From: Agapanthus africanus
Lineage: Eukaryota > Streptophyta > Magnoliopsida > Asparagales > Amaryllidaceae
DNA: 64,000 bases
Direction of reading: 5' to 3'
Assembly (NCBI GenBank): GCA_030015575.1
Contig: JASDDO010000018.1
Location: 231,927,138-231,991,137 of the forward strand
Below are positions 10,481 to 22,883 of the stretch, in pieces. Both the position numbers and the translations under genes were made by a program. A model generated the notes under the pieces. The model was not told where the DNA came from, ran no database searches, and saw nothing but the letters and a program-made list of their open reading frames with translations. Numbering within the stretch: the first letter of the stretch is position 1; each line of letters opens with the position of its first letter.

Positions 10481-10886
10481 CAGCGTGCGCTCTTGCAAGA
10501 ATAGATTGGTTATTATTTTATCTAATCAGGATGGCTCCCACTGTTTTTATCAAATCTTCCTTCAAACCCTAAAAGGAAAGACTAGCAGGGATTAATTACA
10601 CGCTATAAGTTCTCCAATCTTTCAGCCAGGCCAGTGTCGGTACTTTGAGGGAGGTCCCCCGTGCTTTCGCACGAACCTAATTAATGTAAAGCTCGTTTTC
10701 CCAGAGGCGTAACCCCGTTAACACCTTTCTAGACACCTACTCGATCGGCTAATTGTAATGTGTAAAACTCTCCTAGAAGTAACAATTACTCGCAGCGGGT
10801 ATCGGGATCCAACAATCTCATAGAAGGTATGCAATCTCATTGCAAATTTCAACACTCGAAATTCCTGATAATTTTGCCCCTAACCT

Positions 10887-11096
10887 CCTATGACCTTGAC
10901 AAAGGCCAACAAACCATAGGATGCTAGTCAAGTTCCACCCGTCATTTCTTGATTGAATTAAACCCACTCGCACGACCCTTGACAAAGGCCAACAAGGTCG
11001 TACGACTACCCTAACCCAATCTGCATCATATGCATAAGCAGATAAGCACTAGTCAGCTACCGCACACTACGCCTTGACAAAGGCCAACAAACGCAG
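10887..11096 (-). repeat. B: three stem-loops sharing one 19-nt core
   Basis: The core, coding strand TTGTTGGCCTTTGTCAAGG, is identical at 10894-10912, 10977-10995 and 11072-11090. Arms on the plus strand are CCTATG/CATAGG (10887-10892/10915-10920), CGCACGAC/GTCGTACG (10969-10976/10997-11004, one G-U on the RNA strand) and CTACG/CGCAG (11067-11071/11092-11096, one G-U). The central triplet is TTT where A and D have AAA. Confidence 0.8.
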
Positions 11097-11235
11097 CACG
11101 AATACTAACTACTACTTATCTGAAATGACGGAAGGCTACGATAGGTTTTTCTGAAAACCTATTGCGTCATGAACTTGATATCGTTGTAGAATCAAATGAT
11201 TTTAAAATGGAATGTTTTTTAGGCTTTTCTAGTTT

Positions 11236-11485
11236 TGCTAAAGGGGTCACTCCCGGTGAAGGGATCGTCGGCCCTTTCCTCGTCGAATGAGGTGCAGGAT
11301 ATATCATATATACCACTATGCAAAGCAAGAACTATAGAAGCAATCAAAAGACAAACCGAGTGTTGTAGCATCTGCCAGTTATTGCTAAAGGGGTCACTCC
11401 CGGTGAAGGGATCTCGACCCTTTCCTCATCGAATAAGGTGCAGGATGTTCTACAAGGAACACCGCAGTGCAAAGCAAGAACTGTA
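11236..11485 (-). repeat. B: tandem leader block, two copies at 147-bp period
   Basis: Both copies carry GGGGTCACTCCCGGTGAAGG, an AAGGTGCAGGAT-like stretch and GCAAAGCAAGAACT. E has the same pair (about 55730-55825 and 55876-55975) and D a related pair (about 27321-27417 and 27459-27554). Types A and C lack it. Confidence 0.75.
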
Positions 11486-12250
11486 GCTACCTGTTTTTGA
11501 AAATTCGATTCCACAACATCTTTTAGGTTTCTTTTTCTTTCATTAATCATATTAATGAAGTCCCATCATTTAAACACCTAAACATCATAGGTAAATACGA
11601 CGTACACTTATGCCATCTGCATTCGTCTCGATGTCCCCTCGTGCACCGTTAGGTTAGGTAACTAACAGCAGAGCGGGGCAGGGCTAGCACGGGTGTAAAA
11701 CATAAGTAACGTCTATATAATATATCATATATACTCTATACAGCATCAATCACAGCACATCACATGATCACATCACAGATATCGCAGCGGAAGAAACATA
11801 TGAAACATTGGATATACTAGGACGTCCGTGTTTTATTTTGAGCCTTTATAAAACACGGATTCCACGGTCGCGATGAATAGCCAAACCCACACCCCTAGAC
11901 CCCTACGAGAGCGGCAAGCAACCCTACCAATTCTAGAGTTAGGAGACCCGGACTCGACTCCTCGAGTCGGTCTCCCACTGGACCCTAGAACCCGGTTACT
12001 TGTGCTCCCCTCCTTAGGTCTATCCTAGTGCGCAAAAGTAAACAATATACAAACGGTGACAACTTTCGCAACCTGGAAGTGCCCCAATAAAAGAATATTA
12101 CATACAATGAATTTTACATGAATGAAAATGTAAAACACTCATCTCACATAAAACCCCCGGCTATTCAAAACGCGACGATCCAATATAACATATCCAGCAA
12201 CACATAACATCACATGTCATCAACGTAAGTAAACATGCACATCCCAATTG

Positions 12251-12270
12251 TCGTTGACATATAGCAACGA
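12251..12270 (-). other. B: leader hairpin with CTATATGT loop
   Basis: The coding strand reads TCGTTG-CTATATGT-CAACGA, a 6-bp stem. CCGGTT/AATTGG around it can extend the pairing with G-U pairs. The loop equals A's and the stem is entirely different. Confidence 0.7.
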
Positions 12271-13582
12271 AACCGGCGATATCACATATTACACTTACGG
12301 TCGTAGAAAAGAACGTGTAAAACTACAACAGTTGGAATCCGCAACCTCTTTAGACATCGCATGCCCAATCAAATGAATTCCTTAGACATCGCATGCCTAA
12401 CAATTATAAACCCCGCATTTTAGTCTCATTATCGAAAACTCTTTTCATTGTCAAGTCGGGCAATTCAACAGGATTCCCGACATTCTAATCGAATGCTCGT
12501 CGCAAATTTTTAGTAGACGGCCGCACCACCAATGCCGTCGACGAAGTGCACCAAGGCGGAACACCGCTACCGCGAGCATCCGAACGGATGCTTTCGGCGA
12601 TGGGGTTCTCCTACAGTCACTTGGTCGGGGCTATGGGGTGTAGTTGTCTATTAAGTTTACCCGGCGAGTATCCGCGTACATTACGTGATTGCGACGGACT
12701 TTTGATCACATCAAAATTCCGTAGCAACCGATCAAGTGAGACTAGACTGCTAGATTTATAACATTCATTCAGTTATTTCATAACTACTTGAGGATTCTAA
12801 ATATTGTATCACATTCCAGATAAATAGAAAATGTTAAACTTTTTGATCGAACAATCAAACACCCAAGTTTTCCCGAAACAGCTCAACGCATGAAATAAGT
12901 CTAAAAATATCCATTTCATGCCACAGTACCAACGGTCCAGCCGTAGAAGGGTCAAGCCAACGCCTCATATGTGGCACGCCGTACTGCCCCAAATCTTAAG
13001 GTTCAAAGGGCAGTTCAAGACGGTCACATAATCGAGTTAAGGTTTGTTGTCTTCTAGAGGGTCCATCGCGTTACTTGCACTACTTCGAACGTTCTTAAAC
13101 TGCGGAAAGATCCAACACTTGGAAATTTCCCGACAGGGTAAAAAGTGGGTATTTATATCCGGTCAAACTTTTTAACATGTTCTAAAATATCCGGAAAAAC
13201 AATAACGAATTTAAAATTCCCGATCGAATCGACGATTACAAAATAAACCCCAGAATACTCAACACTTGAGTCAGAATAAAAATACCCATAAAATGTAAGT
13301 CACAGAAATAGGAATTATAGTGAAAAGACAAGTACCTAACACCCCTGTACTGCCGTGGATCCGCGGCCCAAGCGCGGTACGGCCGCGTTTCCGCGTCGGT
13401 TTGGACGTATTAGGTTCGAGTATTTCACCATAATTCTTATATTAGCCTGCTGAATTTTTTAGGTATTTTTAATTCTGGAAAATCCCAGATTTTGAAAAAT
13501 GACCAGAGAGGGGGTTAAATTGATGTTTCTCGTTTCGTCCGGAGTTTTAACTTCGTTAACACATCGCCTGATGCTCTAGCTT

Positions 13583-13595
13583 GGCTCTGATACCA
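13583..13595 (-). other. B: primer binding site (initiator tRNA-Met)
   Basis: The minus strand reads TGGTATCAGAGCC one base inside the 5' LTR. Confidence 0.92.
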
Positions 13596-13596
13596 C

Positions 13597-15806
13597 TGTA
13601 GGATTACTAGGCACACTAATGAGGCTCTACAAGGCATCGACCATGCCGGATTAAAAAATTTATAGGCTGAATAACCCTAAGCAAGATCGTTAACAAGAGT
13701 TTAGGCGAAAAAGAAAGCAAGTAAACAACTTTACTCTAAAGTGAAAGGGACTACAACCTTTGTATATCCGGTCATCCACTTCCAAAGCTCCGTGACGATG
13801 TCCCTTCGCTGCGATCATCCAACTCCCGGACTCTCGGACGGCTCCTTGGGAAAATTGCAACGGGATCGCTTGAAGTCTTCGATGCCGAAGATGATCTACG
13901 TCGAGGGAATACGGACTCAAGCTTCTACCTCACTACCCAAAGAATTAGTGAAGCAAACACCCTAAACTAAAGTGCTAGTCTAGTAGAGGATGGAAAGATA
14001 GGAAATGGGTACACTTTAGAATTTCATTTCTCACTTTGCATCTCTCTCTTTTTCAAACCTTAGAATGAAAACTCAAAGAGGAAGAAGATGAGCTCAAATG
14101 AAAAATGGATAAATGATCAAGAGAGAGAGTGAACATACCATGGTGAGTGAGTATCATATACTAACTCATGTAGAGACATTACCATAGGTTAATTATAGTG
14201 ATTAGGTTTACTAATATCATAAGGAAAACAAAACTAGTGGAAAAAGTCAATGCAAGAAAAAGCTTTATGAAGCTTCATGCAAATGAGCTTATTATCCACT
14301 TGTTTTAGAATTACTTTAGACATTAAATCCCAACCAATATAATTAGTATGGTGTATGTCTCATACACCCATGTAGTGTGTATCAACAACCATGATTCAAA
14401 TTTGTACACAAATGAATATATATCACATATAAATTAACTTGTGCACAAGTGAGAAAAACAAATGCTTAAAGTGAACCATTACTAGTTAATGTAAAGTAAT
14501 ATATCAAATATATATAATTATACATTAAATCATTAAATCAACACTTGATTTAACGATCCGGTCATATCGCATATAACCGACTAATATCCAATGTATCGAC
14601 TTATCGAATCAATCCTTGATTCGATAACTAGGTTATATCACATACAACCATTCGATACAATTATCGCGAGAATAGAATACGGTATCACATACTCGTATCG
14701 TTCTCGGTCCCGCACATATCACATATGCGCTCCTATCTCGTTTTGCCTGAGCCAGTACAACCTCTATGTAGGACTCTAAAGACTCGTCAATACGCCGACA
14801 GTAGGTGATGATCATATCAAACACCCACAAGCCGTCAGCAGTACTAGCTGGACGTAAAGGCTACCCGGGTATTGAGCGATCAGAAGATCAGCAAGCAAGC
14901 CCGCACCAACTCCTGCAAAAATCCTGACAGTGACACTACCGTACTGTCCGGTCTCCTCGTCTGATATGTCGCATATCAAGTCTAGGGGTGGTAAACGTCA
15001 GACCCCAATAACCGATAAGTCGTGCCGATATGAGGCTCATAACGGGTCGAGAAACTAGGGGTAACACTTACCAGTAAATTTCTAAACCAGCCCTGGCCAG
15101 GGACTTCCCTGTTATGGCCAATCGAGCACAGCGCAACATCAACCCCTAATACCGGGAGAGATGAAACCCCTCCTATCGCTCATTGCCTCCATGTGACTCG
15201 GGACTGTACCCAAAAACCACCGTTTTACACACCCTCTTGGACATGGTAAGGTGGAAATCGAAGCACAGTGGGAATCACACAAGTCTCTATGACGATCTCG
15301 GGTCTACATACTAACCTGTACTAGTGTCACTAGAGAACTGCCATCTGACGTAAGGTATAATACCATCTGGGAGTTCTCGGCGAGTCCGTCCAGTGTACCC
15401 AGTCTCTACTGAGCACCCGTATATCATCTCTGATATCAAACACCAATGGATATGGGATCATCCATCGCCCATCTGTATGGGTCGAGAAGCCATACGCTAG
15501 TCTACTCTGGTATATCGATGCCCCGTCTCGATATACCCATGACTAGGGACCTTGAATGATGTACTTATGGACTACCATGTCCCCACTAGTATGATCCGCA
15601 TCACAGTCCAGGTAGTCAAGTACACATCCTAAGGGCTTTACCAACATGTAACAGAGAGACAATCAGCATACACGTTAAGGTAAAGGTTAACCAGATAGCA
15701 TACTATCATGTCGAGCAAGAAAGTCCTCCCTATATATGTCCAAGCATCCACTACAATATACAACACATGTATTGTAATGGCCTCTAGGGCATACATATAA
15801 CTAACA
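13597..15806 (-). repeat. B: 5' LTR (2.21 kb)
   Basis: Minus strand TGTTAGTTATATGTATG to GTAATCCTACA. Type-B LTR, alignable along its length to E's LTRs and to X. It holds the palindrome CCCTGGCCAGGG (15091-15102). The small open frames in it are not conserved. Confidence 0.92.
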
Positions 15807-17224
15807 ACATCGACACGACTTATCGGTTTCTGGGGCCTGACGTATACCACCCCTAGACTAGATATGCAACATATCAGACGAAGAGACCGGACTGTACGGG
15901 AGTGTTACTGTTTGGATTCACAGGAGAATGTACAGGCTTGCTTGTTGATCTTCTAATCACTCAATACCTGAGTGGCTATTACGTTTAGCTGGCCGCTTGC
16001 AGCTTGTGGGTATTTGATAGGATCATCACCTACTACCGGCATATTGACGATTCTTTAGAGTCTACACAGAGGTTTCTTGACTCAGGCAAAACGGAGTAGA
16101 TGCACATATGTGATATGTCCAGGACCGAGGATAATACGATATGAGATACCATATTATATTCTCGCGATATTTGATATCATTCGGGTCATCGGATTAAGTG
16201 TTGATTCAATGTATCGGTACATGATATATTAGTCGGTTATATACGATATAGCCGGATTGTCGGATTAAGTGTTGATTCGATAATTTAATGTATAATTATA
16301 TATGTGATGTATTACATTACATTATCAAATATTGGCTCGCTTTATTTATTCATTTTGTCACCGGATAATACATTGATATATATGCGATATATGTTAATTA
16401 TATTATTTTCTTTTGTTACAAGTATATATTATATATGTGATATATAATATTATAACATGATATGATTACTAATGCAACATATTTAGTGGAGATTAAACAA
16501 GGTTATGGTTTGATTTGGGTTAGTTCCTTCTTGATACTTCTAGAAGGTTTTAGTTTGTTTCTAGCAAAGATATTTTGCTAGATATTTTTGCTAGATATTT
16601 CTAACCCAACCCAAACCCTTCATCCTAGGTTAAGTCTCTACAATGGTTAGCCTCTTCATATTCAACCATGGTTGTATTATTAATCATTATGATATTTTTC
16701 ATTATTCATCACAAAAGGATTTCCTTCTTCTTCTTCTTCCTCCTCCTTGAGCTTTGAGAAAGATTTCTAAGTTTTCTTTATGTGATGATTTAGTGTGAGA
16801 ATTTGATAATTAAAGAGAGCATAAATACTACTTCATCATCTTCATCTAATCTAGCCAATTAGATTAGGGTGTTCAGCTCATTAAAGAGAGAGAGAGAGAG
16901 CTTGAGTTATAGAAATTTCGAGGTAGATCATCGGAGAAAAGGAAGACTACAAGCTAGCATGGATCATTCGGGTTGTGGAGCCTCTCTTGAGTGCATGAGA
17001 TCATGGATCGCGGCGAAGGGACTTCTACTCGGAGCTTATGAAGCGAAGGAGCGGACTACAAAGGTTGTAACCCCTCACTCTTAGTTGTAAAGATATTTAC
17101 TTGCATGTTAAACCCTAATAATCTAGTAAAGATCCCAGCTTTGGGTTGTTCGGCACGTCTAAATTTTAAATCGGGCTTGGTTGATGCCTTATAGACCCTT
17201 GTATGACTGCCTAGAAGCCCTACA
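15807..17224 (+). repeat. X: right part of a type-B LTR, plus strand (solo or 3' LTR)
   Basis: This is the reverse complement of the type-B LTR, starting in mid-LTR at the point where B was inserted and ending in CCCTACA, the normal LTR 3' end. The next bases (GTAGATTCATATG) are not a primer site but continue as a type-A leader, which aligns with F's leader (about 35100-35210). So this is the right end of a solo LTR, or of a 3' LTR, inserted in C's leader, not C's own 5' LTR. It is more diverged from B and E than they are from each other. Confidence 0.75.
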
Positions 17225-18927
17225 GTAGATTCATATGTGATGCTTGATCGAAATTCTAAGAATTTTGGCTAACTGGATTATAACTGTATTGTGATTAATG
17301 TGTTCGTAAACCTCCCCTAATTGCTAGTATGTCGGTTAGCAGGGGGTTGCACATTTCTGTAATGATTACTTTATGTTTGTGGAGATGGACTTATTGGATT
17401 TTCGTGAATGGATAGCCGGGGATGTGAGACAAGTGTTTCTTTCATTCAAATGTAAATTGTAAATTGTTGTAATATTGTTTTGCGGGGCACATCCGGGTTG
17501 AGCTTGTAGCCACTGTTGTATTATTTCATTTACTGTTTTCTGCTCCTAGGATAGACCCAAGGTGGGGTACACAAACTACCGGGTACTTTGAAGTGCTTAG
17601 TGGCCTACTCACGTAGTTGAGGGAGACCGCTTCACTTCGGGTACTTGACGGGTAGTTTGCCGTACCCGTAGGGGTCTAGGGTGGGGTTGGCTATTCATCA
17701 CGACTATGTAATCCGTCTTTCATTGCAGGCTCAAAGGAAATGCGGATTCCTAGAAATCCAATATGTTCATCTGTGATCTGTAATGCCTATTATTGCGTCT
17801 GACGAATGTACAATATCTATATATGATATCTAGTAGGTGTTGCTTATGTTTTGCATCCGCGCTAGCCCAGCCCCCGCTCGGTCGTTAGTTAAGTAACCTA
17901 ACGGGTGAATGACGGGGCCCAGTAGCGAATGCAGATGGCATAAGCGGACGTTTTATTTTCGTTGTTTTCTGTAATGATAGGTTAATTGATGGGACACATT
18001 ATATTAATGCAAAGAAAATAAACCAAAGTTGAATCGTTGGAACGGTTTAGAAGAAACCACTCGGTTATTTGAAAATAGAAGATTTTTTAATTGCGGAGCT
18101 TAAACCACTCCTTTTAAAAGCTATCAGGTTTCTTCGATCATATCAAGTTCACTACGTTCACGGTTTCGCCAAAACCATTCGTAGCCCTCCGTCATTTCAT
18201 TTGGGTATTCAGTAGTATTCAAGCTATGTATTTTAACCAATGCCAAGGCATAGTGTTTGGTAGCTGCTGGGTATTCACCTGTTGCATAGATAGATGAGTT
18301 GGTTTGGGACAGTCGTACTTCCATTTGGCCAACGTCAGGGGTATGTACGGGTGGGTTCAAATTAACAAGATAATGATGGGCAGAACTTGACATGTGACTT
18401 ATGATATTTTGGCCAACGTCAAGGTCATAAGAGCATGGGGCAAAATCCATATCGGCGGTTTCTAAAGAAACTGAAACTTGCTAGAGTTGCATACCATTTG
18501 GAGTGTGATAATTTTGGTAGGATTCCTTCCGCTTTATCACACGATGATATTTGGATCCCGATCCTACAGTGAGTATATGCGACTCATCGGGAGATTCTTT
18601 CACTCAACGATCAATGCTATAAACCAAGTAGGTGTCGAGAAAGGAGTCAGCGAGGCTCACCCCCAGGGAAAAGAGGTTATTTAATTAAGGAATTTTGCAA
18701 AAGCGTCGTAAAACCTCCCTCGAAGTACCGACACTGGCCTGGCTGAATGGTTAAGCAAGTATTATACGGCGAGATTAGTCTTGACAAGTTCTTCTTTTAT
18801 GGTTTGAGGAAGGATTCGAGAAACAGTGGGAGCCATCCTGTTTAGATATACTAAAAACCACTCTAAACTTGCAAGAGCATCATGCTAAAGTGTTTCTTCT
18901 CTCTCTTATGATTACAACGACCAGAAA
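17225..18927 (+). other. C: leader, 5'-truncated by X
   Basis: Non-coding. It holds a CTAATTG-loop-CGGTTAG hairpin (17317-17339) with an outer CTCCC/GGGGG extension, an inverted repeat GTTAGTTAAGTAACCTAAC near 17883-17901, the triple stem-loop run (18224-18431), the 34-nt invariant block (18714-18747), and a pyrimidine tract (18890-18906) followed by CAA where relatives have CAG. Confidence 0.75.
18224..18431 (+). repeat. C: three stem-loops, one core decayed
   Basis: Two cores read ATTTGGCCAACGTCA(A/G)GG (about 18323-18341 and 18406-18424). The first copy (18229-18247) has drifted to TTTTAACCAATGCCAAGG. Arms are CTATG/CATAG (18224-18228/18249-18253), CGTAC/GTACG around copy 2, and CTTATGA/TCATAAG (18398-18404/18425-18431). 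The central triplet is AAC, unlike A, B, D and E. Confidence 0.72.
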
Positions 18928-19770
18928 ATGATGGGCCTTAAGTTATTATTAGATAAAAATATTTTGACAGGGCCAAACTATAAAGATTGGTTCCGGGATG
19001 TCAAGATGGCAATAACCTATGACAAATTGGGGTATGTCCTTACTACTAAATCCCCTGCTATCCCAGGCCCAGAATCCAGTGTCGTAGATAAGGAAATCCG
19101 CAAGACCTGGGAGATAGACTGCGCGAAGGCCAAATGCATCATGCTTGCCTCTATGGATAATGAACATCAGAGGAGGCACGAGAATATAGATCTTGAAGCT
19201 ATATTTCTCCACACCAAGGAACTGTATGGAGAGTAATCTCGTATAGCTAGATACGAGACCTCGAAGAACTCGTTTCAGTCGAGGCTGGCCGTCGGATCAT
19301 CTGTAGGGGAACATGTCCTTAAGATGATTGGCTATATTGAGGAGCTCGCAAACCTCGGGAAACCATTAGAGAACAAGCTGTATACAGACTTGGTTCTTTA
19401 GTCCCTTCCTTCCACCTACGCCCAATTTATCTTGAATTTCAATATTCAAGGTAAAGAAGTTTAACTTCCAGAACTCCTTAACATGTTGAGGAGTGCAGAG
19501 GACGCCTTGCAGAAAGCAAGGGAAACACCCGCTATGATTGTTCGTTGTGCTTCTTCTTCCAGGTCCAAGGCAAGGGCCAAAGGAAGGAAGAAAGAAGGCC
19601 GCTAACAAACCAAGAGGTGGTGTTGGTAAGGTAGGAGTCAAGGGAAAGGCAAAGCTTGCGGTGCCGGTAGTAGCAAAGGACGAGTGCTTCCACTGTCGTA
19701 GGAAAGGCCATTGGAAGAAGGATTGCAAAGCTTGGATTGCCAAGAACCAGGACCTGAGGCAAGTTGTGGA
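18928..19770 (+). pseudogene. gag: C: gag with CCHC knuckle, broken
   Basis: The first 102 codons (18928-19233) read MMGLKLLLDKNILTGPNYKD and follow A's gag closely. TAA then replaces a Gln codon before SRIARYE, and TAG replaces another Gln in LxSLPSTYAQF. Downstream, in the frame 19538-19879, a lysine-rich linker precedes the zinc knuckle CFHCRRKGHWKKDC (19685-19726). Most breaks are C-to-T or G-to-A. In the family, Gag forms the particle and binds RNA through the knuckle. Confidence 0.88.
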
Positions 19771-21060
19771 TTCGGCTTCAGGTGTGTTTGTAATTGAAAA
19801 TTGTCTGTCAATCAACTCTACTTCCTGGGTATTAGATACTGGATCAGGATCACATATATACAATTCATTACAAAACTGAGAAGCCGTAGGGTGCTGAAGA
19901 CTGGTGATATGACCCTGAGAGTTGCGAACGGAGCGAGCGTGGATGCTGTGTCCGTAGGGGATTATCACCTTTGATTTACGAGTGGACATATTTTGGTTTT
20001 GCGCAATTGTTTTTGTGTACCTAGTTTAACGTGTAATATCATATCAGTATCATTGTTATCAAAAGAAGCTTATGATTTCACGTTTGTAAGTGATGTTGTT
20101 AACATCCACCTTAATCATGGTTTGATTGGGTCCGGTACACTAGATAATGGTATATACGTGTTAAACCAATTACGGATTTTCAATATCCAGAACACACTAA
20201 AAAGAAAGTCTCCAGATATAAATCTGGCTTTCTTATGGCATTGTAGACTAGGTCACATCAATAAGACAAGGTTAACTAAGTTACATAAAGAAGGATACTT
20301 GGATCCGTTTGAATATCATTCTTATGCCACTTATCAATCATGTCTCAAAGGAAAGATGATAAAGACTCCATTCACGGGACATGGAGTATGAGCAAGCGAG
20401 CTCTTAGGACTCATACACAGCAATGTATGTGGTCCAATGTCTACACATGCAAGAAGCGGTTTTTCATATTTCATTACTTTTAAGGATGATTTCTCCAGGT
20501 ATGGATTCATTTTCTTGATGAAATATAAATCCGAGGCCTTTGAGAAATTCCAAGAATATAAGAATGAAGTAGAAAACCAAACCGGCAATAGTATCAAGAC
20601 ACTGAGATCTAATCGAGGTGGTGAATACTTATGTGCCGAGTTCCTGGGTTACCTAAAAGAGAAAGGAATTCTCTCTCAGCTTACTCCTCCATACACTTCA
20701 CAACACAACGGTGTATCGGAGAGACGGAACCGAACCCTATTGGATATGGTGCGTTCCATGATGAGTAATGCTGAGTTACCGCGATCTTTCTAGGGTTATG
20801 CACTAGAATCAGCAGCATATCTTTTGAACAGAGTTCCTACCAAGACTGTGCCTACCACACCATATCAGATGTGGAGTGGGAAGAAACCCTATCTTCAGTA
20901 TCTCATGATATGGGGATGTCCAGCTTTTGTTAAAAAGCAGCATGTGGACAAACTCGAGGCACGCTCAGTACAGTGTAATTTTGTGGGATATCCAAAGAAC
21001 TCCAAGGGGTATTTTTTCTATTACGCAGAGGAATAAAAGGCTTTTGTTTCTCGCAATGGT
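19771..21060 (+). pseudogene. pol: C: protease and integrase part of pol, broken
   Basis: In order: protease WVLDTGSGSH (about 19826-19856) followed by a frameshift; GAG-pre-integrase with WHCRLGHINKTRL and a CxxC site where one Cys is Tyr-preceded (TYQSC, 20235-20350); a TGA where relatives have Arg (VRASEL); and the integrase core with SNVCGPMSTHARSG, TFKDDFSRYG and LRSNRGGEY (Asp changed to Asn), then HNGVSERRNR, whose Glu is kept. TAG replaces Trp near 20791. Two catalytic Asp positions read Asn (SNVC, RSNRGG), so the integrase would be inactive even without the stops. Confidence 0.87.
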
Positions 21061-22869
21061 CAATTTCTAGAACAGCTGTTTTTAGAAAAGGAAACAAGTG
21101 GGAGTGCAATAGAACTGGAAGAGATCCAGAACCACAATCTACTCCTGAAAGCTTGGTAGAACCAGAAGTTCCAGAAGAATAGCACATTCCTGCACCCCTC
21201 CGCAGGAGTAGTAAGTTGTCTCATCCGCCTGAGAGATACTACGATTTTCTCATAGACAGGAATAGAGAGGATTGCATCATTGATAATGATGAACCTACTG
21301 GCCTTCAGCAGGCCATTCAGAGCGGCGACTCAGTAAGATGGCTGGATGCAATGCGGACCGAGATGGAGTCCATGTACACCAACAAAGTATGGACTTTAGA
21401 CTTTGCTCCAGATGGGGTAAAACCCATAGGATGCAAGTGGATCATCAGAAAGAAGATTGGTGTAGATGGACAGGTGGAAACCTATAAGGCTAGACTTGTT
21501 GCAAAGGGTTTTCGTCAAAGGCCTGGTTTGGACTATGACGAAACTTTTTCTCCAGTGGCTATGCTCAAATCCATTCGGATCCTTCTTGCAATTGCTGCCT
21601 TCCATTGATTATGAGATCTGGCAGATGGACGTAAAGACGACTTTTCTAAATAGAAATTTGGACTAGTGCGTCTATATGGATCATCCAGAAGGTTTCAATC
21701 AGAGTGGGAGCAGCGGGAAAGTGTGCAGGTAGCTTAAGTCCATTTATGGACCAAAGCAGGCGTCATGGAGTTGGAACATCTTTTTTGATGAAACAGTCAA
21801 AGAATATGACTTTATCAAAAATCCAGATGAACCATGTATATATAGTAAGATTGTAGCACGAACTGTCGTATTCCTCATCTTGTACGTGGATGACATTCTC
21901 TTTATAGGAAATGACATTCCTATGCTACAATCTGTCAAAGGATTCTTGTCACAAAGGTTCTCCATGAAAGACCTGGGTGATGCCTCTAACATTCTGGGGA
22001 TCTAGATCTATCGTGATAGATCTAAGAGGATGTTGGGACTTTCACGGTCCAGGTATATCAACACTATACTGAAAAGATTCAGTATGGAAGATTTTAAGCG
22101 CAATAATTTACCGGCTTATCGCGGAATCACCTTCTCCAAAGAGATGTCTCCCAAGACTGATTTGGAAAGGGATCGCATGTTGATTATGCCCTACGCTTCT
22201 GCGGTAGGCTCTATAATGTATGCGATGTGGTGCACCTGACCAGATGTAGCTTACGCACTAAGCATAGTAAGCCGGTATCAGTCAGGCCCAGGGGAGAAGC
22301 ACTGGATAGAAGTAAAGAACATTCTTAAGTACCTGAGAAGGACTAAGGATATGTTCTTGGTTTACGGCGGAAAAGACCTCCAGATCGAGGCTTTTGTTGA
22401 CTCCAGCTTCCAGAGTGACAAGGATGACTCCAAGTCCATGTCAGGTTATGTCTTTACCCTCAATGGAGGGGAAGTGTGCTGGAAGAGTTCCAAGCAGGAC
22501 ACTGTTGCTGACTCGACGATGGAAGCGGAGTATATCGCAGCTTCTGATGTCGCAAAAGAAGCAGTTTAGGTAAAGAAGTTCTTAACAGAACTTCAGGTGG
22601 TTCCATCCATTGTTGATCCAATACCTCTGTATTGTGACAACAACGAGGCTATAGCTTTAGCGAAGGAACCCAGGTCCCATCAAAAGTCCAGACACATCTT
22701 GAGGCGGTATCACCTGATCAGGGAGATCATAGAACGCTGGGAGATCGAGGTTCGGAGAGTTGCTACAGAGCAGAACACTGCAGATCCATTCACAAAGGCC
22801 CTACCTCAGACACAGTTCGAGAGGCTATTCGAGATGATAGGTCTTCGAGACGCCAGTACATGGCCCTAG
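21061..22869 (+). pseudogene. pol: C: reverse transcriptase and RNase H part of pol, broken
   Basis: RT pieces: KPIGCKWIIRKKIGVDG, YKARLVAKGFRQRPG, SPVAMLKSIRI (21216-21608); WQMDVKTTFLNRNLD after a frameshift; and YVDDILFIGND (about 21880-21912). RNase H pieces: DSSFQSDKDDSKSMSGYVF, ADSTMEAEYIAASD and LYCDNNEAIALAKEP, ending NTADPFTKALPQ...STWP with stop TAG at 22867-22869. TGA replaces Arg in the (C)TRPDVAY segment and TAG replaces Trp after KEAV. Family role: cDNA synthesis and RNA removal inside the particle. Here it is non-functional, with the same domain order as E. Confidence 0.9.
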
Positions 22870-22883
22870 TGAAAGTGGGAGAT
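22870..22883 (+). other. C: polypurine tract
   Basis: TGAAAGTGGGAGAT lies directly before the 3' LTR (TGTTAGTG). Confidence 0.85.

Larger units (their letters stand above)
10481..13582 (-). other. B: leader, about 3.1 kb, non-coding
   Basis: Contains no supported protein. Visible elements, in coding order, are the GC-rich hairpin (about 13354-13395; less perfect, about 13 pairs), a stretch of about 1 kb not present in type A, the CTATATGT hairpin (12251-12270), two direct copies of a 100-bp block (11236-11337 and 11383-11485), the triple stem-loop run (10887-11096), the CGTGC-GAAA-GCACG hairpin (10660-10673), and the 34-nt invariant block (10621-10654). Confidence 0.75.
6067..15806 (-). mobile_element. 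Element B: gag-less Ty1/copia retrotransposon, minus strand
   Basis: From right to left: complete 5' LTR (13597-15806), primer site, leader of about 3.1 kb, decayed pol (7519-10479), polypurine tract, and a 3' LTR whose far part (about 770 bp) was displaced to the left by A's insertion. The LTR pair looks about 2% diverged by eye. There is no gag: the leader passes straight into a short N-terminal stretch and then protease, exactly as in E. B sits inside X; the 5 bases after its LTR (ACATC, 15807-15811) are the expected target duplication, whose partner is outside the window. Confidence 0.9.

Noticed and set aside
15807-17224. C's own 5' LTR
   Set aside because: C's 3' LTR is type A, this LTR is type B, and no primer site follows it.
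19366-19989. Open frame of 207 codons on the minus strand
   Set aside because: It lies antisense over C's gag CCHC and protease coding; its composition mirrors the sense frame and it has no domain.
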